A DNA stretch of 64,000 bases, taken from NCBI RefSeq assembly GCF_037975245.1, contig NC_092574.1, positions 636,001 through 700,000 of the forward strand. Reading direction: 5' to 3'. The DNA is from Apostichopus japonicus. Taxonomy: Eukaryota > Echinodermata > Holothuroidea > Aspidochirotida > Stichopodidae. Both the position numbers and the translations under genes were made by a program. The notes beneath the pieces were generated by a model, which saw nothing but the letters and a program-made list of their open reading frames with translations, ran no database searches and had not been told where the DNA came from. Positions 12,001 through 24,000 of this stretch are shown here, in pieces. The stretch's first letter is position 1; every line of letters begins with the position of its first letter.

Positions 12001-15000
12001 GAACCTACACCTATTAAACAGCATCCCTTGAACCTACACCTATTAAACAGCATCCCTTGAACCTACACCTATTAAACAGCATATGTATCAATTCCATGAG
12101 TTTGCTCTCCACTCTTGAACTTACACCTATTAAACAGCATCCATTGAACCTACACCTATTAAACAGCATCCATTGAACCTACACCTATTAAACAGCATCC
12201 CTTGAACCTACACCTATTAAACAGCATCCCTTGAACCTACACCTATTAAACAGCATCCCTTGAACCTTCACCTATAAAACAGCATCCCTTGAACCTACAC
12301 CTATTAAACAGCATCCCTTGAACCTACACCTATTAAACAGCATCCCTTGAACCTACACCTATTAAACAGCATCCCTTGAACCTACACCTATTAAACAGCA
12401 TATGTATCAATTCCATGAGTTTGCTCTCCACTCTTGAACCTACACCTATTAAACAGCATCCCTTGAACCTACACCTATTAAACAGCATCCCTTGAACCTA
12501 CACCTATTAAACAGCATCCCTTGAACCTACACCTATTAAACAGCATCCCTTGAACCTAAACCTATTAAACAGCATCCCTTGAACCTACACCTATTAAACA
12601 GCATCTGTATCAATTCCATGAGTTTGCTCTCCACTCTTGAACCTACACCTATTAAACAGCATCCCTTGAACCTACACCTATTAAACAGCATCTGTATCAA
12701 TTCCATGAGTTTGCCCTCCAAACTTGAACCTACACCTATTAAACAGCATCTCTTGAACCTACACCTATTAAACAGCATCCCTTGAACCTACACCTATTAA
12801 ACAGCATCCCTTGAACCTACACCTATTAAACAGCATCCCTTGAACCTACACCTATTAAACAGCATCCCTTGAACCTACACCTATTAAACAGCATATGTAT
12901 CAATTCCATGAGTTTGCTCTCCACTCTTGAACTTACACCTATTAAACAGCATCCATTGAACCTACACCTATTAAACAGCATCCATTGAACCTACACCTAT
13001 TAAACAGCATCCCTTGAACCTACACCTATTAAACAGCATCCCTTGAACCTACACCTATTAAACAGCATCCCTTGAACCTTCACCTATAAAACAGCATCCC
13101 TTGAACCTACACCTATTAAACAGCATCCCTTGAACCTACACCTATTAAACAGCATCCCTTGAACCTACACCTATTAAACAGCATCCCTTGAACCTACACC
13201 TATTAAACAGCATATGTATCAATTCCATGAGTTTGCTCTCCACTCTTGAACCTACACCTATTAAACAGCATCCCTTGAACCTACACCTATTAAACAGCAT
13301 CCCTTGAACCTACACCTATTAAACAGCATCGGTATCAATTCCATGAGTTTGCTCTCCACTCTTGAACCTACACCTATTAAACAGCATCCCTTGAACCTAC
13401 ACCTATTAAACAGCATCCCTTGAACCTACACCTATTAAACAGCATCCCTTGAACCTACACCTATTAAACAGCATCCCTTGAACCTACACCTATTAAACAG
13501 CATCGGTATCAATTCCATGAGTTTGCTCTCCACCCTTGAACCTACACCTATTAAACAGCATCCCTTGAACCTACACCTATTAAACAGCATCCCTTGAACC
13601 TACACCTATTAAACAGCATCCCTTGAACCTACACCTATTAAACAGCATCCCTTGAACCTACACCTATTAAACAGCATCCCTTGAACCTACACCTATTAAA
13701 CAGCATCCCTTGAACCTACACCTATTAAACAGCATCCCTTGAACCTACACCTATTAAACAGCATCCCTTGAACCTACACCTATTAAACAGCATCCCTTGA
13801 ACCTACACCTATTAAACAGCATCCCTTGAACCTACACCTATTAAACAGCATCCCTTGAACCTACACCTATTAAACAGCATATGTATCAATTCCATGAGTT
13901 TGCTCTCCACTCTTGAACCTACACCTATTAAACAGCATCCCTTGAACCTACACCTATTAAACAGCATCCCTTGAACCTACACCTATTAAACAGCATCCCT
14001 TGAACCTACACCTATTAAACAGCATCCCTTGAACCTACACCTATTAAACAGCATCCCTTGAACCTACACCTATTAAACAGCATCCCTTGAACCTACACCT
14101 ATTAAACAGCATCCCTTGAACCTACACCTATTAAACAGCATCCCTTGAACCTACACCTATTAAACAGCATCCCTTGAACCTACACCTATTAAACAGCATC
14201 CCTTGAACCTACACCTATTAAACAGCATCCCTTGAACCTACACCTATTAAACAGCATCCCTTGAACCTACACCTATTAAACAGCATCCCTTGAACCTACA
14301 CCTATTAAACAGCATCCCTTGAACCTACACCTATTAAACAGCATCCCTTGAACCTACACCTATTGAACAGCATATGTATCAATTCCATGAGTTTGCTCTC
14401 CACTCTTGAACCTACACCTATTAAACAGCATCCCTTGAACCTACACCTATTAAACAGCATCCCTTGAACCTACACCTATTAAACAGCATCCCTTGAACCT
14501 ACACCTATTAAACAGCATCCATTGAACCTATACCTATTAAACAGCATCCCTTGAACCTACACCTATTAAACAGCATCCCTTGAACCTACACCTATTAAAC
14601 AGCATCCCTTGAACCTTCACCTATAAAACAGCATCCCTTGAACCTACACCTATTAAACAGCATCCCTTGAACCTACACCTATTAAACAGCATCCCTTGAA
14701 CCTACACCTATTAAACAGCATCCCTTGAACCTACACCTATTAAACAGCATCCATTGAACCTACACCTATTAAACAGCATATGTATCAATTCCATGAGTTT
14801 GCTCTCCACTCTTGAACTTACACCTATTAAACAGCATCCATTGAACCTGGTGTAGGTGTAGGTTCAAGGGATGCTGTTTAATAGGTGTAGGTTCAAGGGA
14901 TGCTGTTTAATAGGTGTAGGTTCAAGGGATGCTGTTTAATAGGTGTAGGTTCAAGGGATGCTGTTTTATAGGTGTAGGTTCAAGGGATGCTGTTTAATAG

Positions 15001-18000
15001 GTGTAGGTTCAAGGGATGCTGTTTAATAGGTGTAGGTTCAAGGGATGCTGTTTAATAGGTGTAGGTTCAAGGGTTCATCCATTGAACCTACACCTATTAA
15101 ACAGCATCCCTTGAACCTACACCTATTAAACAGCATCCCTTGAACCTACACCTATAAAACAGCATCCCTTGAACCTACACCTATTAAACAGCATCCCTTG
15201 AACCTACACCTATAAAACAGCATCCCTTGAACCTACACCTATTAAACAGCATCCCTTGAACCTACACCTATTAAACAGCATCCCTTGAACCTACACCTAT
15301 TAAACAGCATATGTATCAATTCCATGAGTTTGCTCTCCACTCTTGAACCTACACCTATTAAACAGCATCCCTTGAACCTACACCTATTAAACAGCATCCC
15401 TTGAACCTACACCTATTAAACAGCATCCCTTGAACCTACACCTATTAAACAGCATCCTTTGAACCTACACCTATTAAACAGCATATGTATCATTTCCATG
15501 AGTTTGCTCTCCACTCTTGAACTTACACCTATTAAACAGCATCCATTGAACCTACACCTATTAAACAGCATCCATTGAACCTACACCTATTAAACAGCAT
15601 CCCTTGAACCTACACCTATTAAACAGCATCCCTTGAACCTACACCTATTAAACAGCATCCCTTGAACCTTCACCTATAAAACAGCATCCCTTGAACCTAC
15701 ACCTATTAAACAGCATCCCTTGAACCTACACCTATTAAACAGCATCCCTTGAACCTTCACCTATAAAACAGCATCCCTTGAACCTACACCTATTAAACAG
15801 CATCCCTTGAACCTTCACCTATAAAACAGCATCCCTTGAACCTACACCTATTAAACAGCATCCCTTGAACCTACACCTATTAAACAGCATCCCTTGAACC
15901 TACACCTATTAAACAGCATATGTATCAATTCCATGAGTTTGCTCTCCACTCTTGAACCTACACCTATTAAACAGCATCCCTTGAACCTACACCTATTAAA
16001 CAGCATCCCTTGAACCTACACCTATTAAACAGCATCCCTTGAACCTACACCTATTAAACAGCATCCCTTGAACCTACACCTATTAAACAGCATCCCTTGA
16101 ACCTACACCTATTAAACAGCATCCCTTGAACCTACACCTATTAAACAGCATCGGTATCAATTCCATGAGTTTGCTCTCCACTCTTGAACCTACACCTATT
16201 AAACAGCATCCCTTGAACCTACACCTATTAAACAGCATCCCTTGAACCTACACCTATTAAACAGCATCCCTTGAACCTACACCTATTAAACAGCATCCCT
16301 TGAACCTACACCTATTAAACAGCATCGGTATCAATTCCATGAGTTTGCTCTCCACCCTTGAACCTACACCTATTAAACAGCATCCCTTGAACCTACACCT
16401 ATTAAACAGCATCCCTTGAACCTACACCTATTAAACAGCATCCCTTCAACCTACACCTATTAAACAGCATCCCTTGAACCTACACCTATTAAACAGCATC
16501 CCTTCAACCTACACCTATTAAACAGCATCCCTTCAACCTACACCTATTAAACAGCATCCCTTCAACCTACACCTATTAAACAGCATCCCTTCAACCTACA
16601 CCTATTAAACAGCATCGGTATCAATTCCATGAGTTTGCAAGCATTGTTATTGATATCTGACATGATTACCTCACATCAATCATTGAACTCCTGTGCACAC
16701 CTAACACATATGCAGGAATCTGAAACTAGCCTTACATATTGTGTAACACTGTGTCCTTTTGATGCCCATCTTTCAACCAAACAGTGGTATCATAAGGATT
16801 CTGTGAATAAATGTCACATAAACTAACACATTTTTCCATTAAAGTCATATTACCCTACCAATCACTGTAGGCACGTTGGACAGGTCTTTTACATCATTTG
16901 GTAGGCAGACATCAGTGGAATTTTGGAGTAAGAGGTGGCACAGCCAAGAGTGAACATGGTCTTTTGGGAGAGAACTGTGAGTCAAAAGAATACAGGAGGG
17001 GTCTCCCGCACATCTAACACTACGGGAAGTTGCTCTTGATCAACGCCTCGTCCATAACGTGCACTACTACACACGGTTCAGGTAGATGTTAAGGATATAT
17101 CTAAGGGGGACGGTCATTCACTAAAGCAATGTCATAACTTGTTTATCTCACAACATTTAAACCCCAGTGACACCATTGCTTTCAGTTATACTGTTATTAA
17201 ACTTAATTCATCCATCCAATTCACATCTCAGTATCATGCTTAAACTTATGTGAGTTATGTGTTTTTCTAAGTGTCTACAGTGTATCTTTGCACCAATTCC
17301 ATGCCAGCTCAATATCAAATTTAATGGACATTTTCAATTGATGGTGCTATTCATGGTCAATTTGATATCATAATTCACAGTTATAGAACAAAGTTCTATC
17401 CTTATTTTTCACAGTCACACTAGTGGACTAGAAAATGTTCAATCTCACATTCTGGCATATGCTGCAAAGAGATTTGCATACAGGTAACTAGTATTTCTGC
17501 TTTGTTTATACTGAAAGGCGTATGTTGTCATGCAATTCCATTGGACTAATTATCTGAAGTATTCAGAAAATGTATTTCTGATGTAGTCCCAGTAAGCTGT
17601 AGGCTATGTATGAAAAAACATATACATGGCTTTATAGCTCAATATGACTATGAAGGACTCTATCATCCACCAGTACAGGACTGACAAACTCCAAAGTGTT
17701 TGTGATACTTCTTGTATAACATTACCCTTGTCCTTTGTGTTGGTCAATAGTCCAAAGGTCAAACACTGAAAATATTAATTCCAGAGAGAAAAAAAACAGA
17801 AAGTCAAATGACTTAGTGATTCCTTGCCAGTCTCTCATATACCTGACATAATCTTTTAGCTCTTTGAGGTATCCTGTTTACAAGCCGAAGTGTCCACACA
17901 CCATCACACCTCTTTGAGATATCCTGTTTACAAGCCGAAGTGTGCACACACCATCACACCTCTTTTAGGTATCCTGTTTACAAGCCAAAGTGTCCACACA

Positions 18001-21000
18001 CCATCACACCTCTTTGAGGTATCCTGTTTACAAGCCGAAGTGTCCACACACTATCACACCTCTTTGAGATATCCTGTTTACAAGCCGAAGTGTCCACACA
18101 CCATCACACCTCTTTGAGATATCCTGTTTACAAGCCGAAGTGTCCACACACCATCACACCTCTTTGAGGCTCCTGTTTACAAGCCAAAGTGTCCACACAC
18201 CATCACACCTCTTTGAGGTATCCTGTTTACAAGCCGAAGTGTCCACACACCATCACACCTCTTTGAGATATCCTGTTTACAAGCCGAAGTGTCCACACAC
18301 CATCACACCTCTTTGAGGTATCCTGTTTACAAGCCGAAGTGTCCACACACCATCACACGTCTTTGAGGTATCCTGTTTACAAGCCGAAGTGTCCACACAC
18401 CATCACACCTCTTTGAGATATCCTGTTTACAAGCCCAAGTGTCCACACACCATCACACCTCTTTGAGATATCCTGTTTACAAGCCCAAGTGTCCACACAC
18501 CATCACATAGATTCCTTTTGCCTCTCGCAAGGAATCAAAAAGGGGAAAAAAATGTTTTCAATTTTTATAGTGTGGCTCTTTAGACAACTCAAAAAGTTTG
18601 GAGCCTTTGACCCAAGTTTTCCTTAACTCTGTTGCCAACACCTGTTAAAACATCGTGGATGATAGCAAAGTCAACTGAGCTGAAATCTTTTGTAAGACAT
18701 TTGAGTAACTGTTTCTTTTGCTTTTGCTTTCGTTGAAGTTGATCAATACTCAAATGCAGTGAAACTGTCATCAAAACTTTATATTGATGGTATTTTGTTC
18801 TGGTTTTATAATGCAATGATTCACAAAGCTGGCTTTCTCCTAACCTATTAATTACTCTCCCTTATTTTCAAACAGCCCTCCTCCATTGACAAGGCCAGAA
18901 ACCCTGTTGTTGCTATTGACTACCAAAAGCAAAAGAATCGTTAACAGTTACAGAGGGAAGGAGAATCAGGGTAAGTTGTGTGGATTCTGTCAAGCCATAG
19001 TCAATAGTAAACAATTAATAAACAGTACTTGTAATAATAAAAATAATAAAAATAACAAAAAGTAAATGTCATGGTTAAAGAGGCAGCAAGTCACGTAGTT
19101 TGCTGATTTATTTTATTGATTTGTACATCCAGACTTTGCACATCTCTCTCAACCGACTGCTGTGACTGATATTTTCATGAAGAGAGATTTAAAAGGAAAA
19201 TCATTTCAGATGAAATTATAAACCAGTGCTGTTATCTTGATTCATGTGTATGTATATGTCTTTGTAATACCCACCATTTAAGCGTGATATATCTAGATTG
19301 GAAGCTCAAAAGCTGAGTGCGGCAGATACTTCCTGTGGATTGACTGTGCAAGTCTGGTTCACTATTGTTTGTTCCTTTTCCTTGCCCATTTTGCACCAAT
19401 AATTCATACTACTCTTTAAGTATACTGACTTCCTTTTAGAGGAAACTTTAAAGGAAATAGTACCTGAACCTTTTCATGGGAGAGCACCTGACTTTGTAAA
19501 TCAGTTTGTCAGAATCTCCCAAAAATTATTTCTTCATCCTAAATATGGAATGAACTTTTGCTGTCTTTTTTTTAGGGGGGTGGGGGAGGTGGGGGTGAGG
19601 GAGGTGGGGGGTCATCAGAAACAATGTATTGCTACAGATCCTGCATATGTATAATGGAATGGCAAGTTCTCTCAAAATATATTATTTCTGTTGATCTGCA
19701 AAGATCAATTGAAAGATTTGGATTTAACACTGTGATTTTACCTGTGTCAATTTTACTCTACTTCCCTTTGAACATTATAGGCAGTATGACTGGCACATCT
19801 ACTGTATCTAGTCCTTTAAGTGAATGCTTATTTATGTAGTTTTGTAGCTTGACCCTGTGTAATGTTACATTCTGACATTTGCATTGCACTCCTAATGTTA
19901 TTTATTGAATGATGCAAGGGAACATTCAGTACATACAAGTGAGAGTACTAAATCAGCAGTTGTGATGCTGATCAAAATCATTACAAGGTTATCTGTGTTA
20001 GGTCCCCGCTAAGAACCTTTTACAGAAATATGAACATAATTGATACTGCACCAACTAAAGCATGGAACTGGTGGTGATGTTTATCACAGCTTCAAATTGT
20101 ATACATGAAATAGCTTGGAGAATGATAAATGCAGCTGTTAATTTCAGGAGATACTTACCATACATATCACAGTTCACAACCAATAGTTCATGAAGTATTA
20201 TGATGCTTAATGTTACAAATAAAGGACCCCCTTATCAATCTCAAAAAGTGCTCCCCCCTTTCAAATTCCTGGCTACGTCGCTGGCTGATATGCTGTGAAT
20301 GTGAGTAAAATATTCCAAATTGAACATTGAAATATGTATTGCTAGTCATGCAGACGTCAAAGTGATAACTTTAAATCCAAACTTGGAAGAAAATAATACT
20401 AAGCACTTTCTTTATCTTACTTGATGAGTAAAAAAAACCTGATATTTTTTGGTACACATGTTTCCGCACACACACCACACGTTATCTCACAAGAAATGGT
20501 TGCTCACATTGATTTTCCAACTCAACAGTGTACTAGCATGATATTACTCTATTGATAAATTAAGTATCCTTAGGCCTACATACTACGACAAAATCAGGGC
20601 TTTTCAACATCCAGGACACTTTGAAGGTGAAACAGTTTGTAACGCATACTGTTCACAAACGCTGGTATTTTATGGTTTTAATACACTTAATGATTAAACC
20701 ACAAAATACCAAAACTTTGCGCTGCTGTGGCTTGAAAACTCCCCATATTGATTAGAAATTATCCTTTCAAACATTTCTGATGGCAATCACACCAACTTTA
20801 TTATTGGGAGGCATATTTTTTTAATGTCAACATGGGAATTTGACTTAATGCCAAAAGGTCAAAAGGTGGAGTAGAACAACATAGGTGGTGTTTTTTTATT
20901 TTATAACTCGATGTTTTTTCTCGATTGTTATAAATCTATCCGGCTACTGTATGTGGCAGAAATAGCAGTAGCAGTAGTTTGCAGAGATATTTATATATTG

Positions 21001-24000
21001 AAAGCTTTTATTTAATGCAGTTTGGTGCCTTAAATCAGCAATTGCAGTTTTTACCTAAGTACCCAGTTTATTAATGTACTCTCATTAAGAATCCGGAGGG
21101 GCACAACCACTATTTCGAGGGACAGAATTAGAAATTGTCTTTGATTTTCATTGAGATGGCAGGGCACTACGGCAACTTTGTACTTTTAGTAGGAAAACAA
21201 GGCTATCTACATACACTTGTGAAAAGGCACCGAGGGGCATGGTTTCCAGAGTGAGAAAAAACATGTAGAATTGACAGAATTTTAAGAGCAACTTTTCTTT
21301 CAGTGGTTTTTTTAAAACTGTACATCAAAACCTTAACATTTCCTGCAGCTGCTCAATATTTACTGGCTCTTGGCGCAAATTTCGCTGGAGTTTTGGACAG
21401 TCTTAGAGCCCTGACTTATATGATAAAGTTGTAGGATGATCAAGAGGGCACCTAAGGCATTGAAAGGGTTAAAAGGCATACCGCAGTTATTGCTATCAGT
21501 GATGGATGATATTTAAGCTCATTACCGCAAGAGGTATTTTGCCATCGACCTGCTTCCTGACGTACATATTCTTACGTTCATGGAGTGTGTTTGGTTTTTC
21601 TTCTTTCACCCTCTGTCCGTCTACATTGTTGGTTCTCTTTTCTTTCATCTTCCGCTGCAGTTTATTCTCCCCACAAAAGGTTGCTATAGAAAATTTAGGA
21701 GATACGGCTCAGTCCGAGTACAAGCATGGCTCATCTCTGAACACGGAGTCCAGTGGTAGCGATAGTTACAGGGACATTTTAACCAGTCATAAGTAAGTTT
21801 CACTCTCTAAACATGTTTTATTTGAACCAAGGTTTCGTCAGCTGGCAACATATTATCTATGTTTTATTCTTTTGTAAAACAATTCAAAAATAAGAAACTG
21901 ACTGGGAAAAGTAAATGCAATGTACTTTATTGAGGCAAGTTATTGGATAATCCCAAACTGAATGTTTACTTACCATAAATGTAACTGGTTGAAAGGTAAC
22001 GATGTGTCTTAGAAACAACATTTTAAACTATCTCAAGTTGTAAAGGATTTGGAAGGTAAATAGAAGTCTATTTGGGGTGGGGGTGAGTGGAGGAGGGGTG
22101 GGCGGCTAAAATAAGCTGCTTGTAACGATATGATCTTTAAATTTACACTCTAAACAGTTGACTGTACTGAAAACTGCACGGTGCATTTTAAAGTACACCA
22201 CTTTCTATTTCTTGCTGTAAAGCAGAACTGTTTGTGACCTTGTGTTGAGTTTGTTTTGGTCTCACCTCACTTCATGTAATGTATAGGGAGATGAGATATT
22301 GTACTTCATCCCACATCAGAAATGTGAGTGAGTAAGTAAGTGTGCGTGCGTGGGTGGGCAGGTGGGTGGATGTGTGTATGTTTGATAGTGAGTGAGCAAA
22401 ATTAAGTATGTCGCAAACTCCTCCTAGACCCAAAGTCTTGTCAAGTTCAAGCTTGGTGGGAGGGTGCCTGACCATGTTAACTCATGCTTGTGTGATTGAT
22501 GACGTCAAAGAGGTCGAAGGTCAAGAAATCTAAAATTGGTTTTTAGCCATTTTCTGCATGCCAACTTGTTGGACAAAGGCATTAAACCACATTATATGTA
22601 GAGAATGAAGAGACAAAGTTTAAAACAAGACAGATTTAGCTTTTTAGGCTTGTAGTTAACAGGTCAATTGAGTTAAAGTTAAAATTAGTCTAAATTGTGC
22701 AAAAGAGTGTGTCCTAGACTGTTAGTCCGATCAGGTTCAAACTTGGTGCGTAGGTGCCTGACCATGTACTGTAAACTTGATCTTGAGTGATTGGTATAAA
22801 TGTCATAGGTGAAAGGTCAAATACCCAGAAACTAGCCATTTTCTGCTTGTCAGTATGTTGGAAAAAGTCATTAAACCACAAAATATGTAGACTATAATTG
22901 GACAAATTTTAAATTAGAACTTAAGGGTCAAGGTCAAAGTTCATAGTAGATCCATTCCATCATAGAAGAGATAAGATGCCATCTTGTCTTGTGTTTTAAT
23001 CGTAATAGATGCTAAGATCCCATAACAAGGAAGTTTATTAGGCAAGTTCCATTCTTTTCTGTTTTTCTTGACAGGAAAGATATGATTGATAAAGATGGCT
23101 ACCTTCAAGGTGTGCAAGGAATTAAGATGACTAATGAAGCAATCCATGACAGAATGAAGGTGAGATGACAAAACTATTACTTAATGGATCATTCAAAGTC
23201 AATTTGAGTATAGTTTCATTAGTATGTAAGTTTAATTGCTTTGTTCAAGGGCTGTCCTAACATTGTTGGTGTTTAGTATCATTAGATGCAAGGTTACATT
23301 GTGACTAACATGCAGCATCATGTAACCTATTGAAAATTTCAAGTTTCATTGCTTACACTACATTTCGTGCTTAATAGAATGTTGAGTGAAACTACCCACT
23401 GCTGTAGGGGATGAAACATTTGGTGTTTAATCCACAAGCTCCAGCTCATTCCTTGGAGCTTAAATTTCAACTCCTACCCAGATCCCAACGAAGAGAGTAA
23501 GTGGCGTCTGCTCCTGTAACGCGACAATAGCATAAGAGATGGTGGTATGAACAGACCTTATGGGGAAAAAGTTAACTAGTCATTTAATGAAAGTGAAAAT
23601 ATTCCCCATCTTGGTGGGGTGGAATTCATTTCCCCTGTGGGTTATATAACAAAAGAGAAATCTGTAAGCAATGATGATTATTTATGCATCTTTGCGTGAT
23701 TGAATACTAATCCATCTTTGCGTGATTGATTATTAATCCATCTTTCTGCTTAGACGTTGAAGGACAGCATAGTAAAATCAGAGGATTCCGTGAAGACACT
23801 GGTAGCAGAGATCAAGATGCTAGGTCAAAGGGTCGTTCAATCTCATAAAGCCGTACAGAAGGAGGAAGAGCCAGGTACATTTTCAAGTTTCTTCCTTTTG
23901 GGTTTGTTACGTTGAGGGTACAAGATGGATATGATGCTCGCATTGTATAAATTATTGGTAGCAGTATGCTGGAGACAATGGGTTGTAGGACTATTGTTTG

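Noticed and set aside
11724-12785. Open frames of 68-80 codons on both strands in the 29-bp array
   Set aside because: They arise because three units equal 87 bases without stops; identical frames appear wherever units repeat and there are no splice or start signals.
11047-16638. 29-bp repeats recall a CRISPR array
   Set aside because: There are no spacers between units; the diverged units are themselves repeated and identical to each other, no cas genes are present, and the surroundings are eukaryotic.
22320-22395. GTGAGT-rich tract as a cluster of splice donors
   Set aside because: It is simple-sequence DNA without any adjoining exon-like frame.
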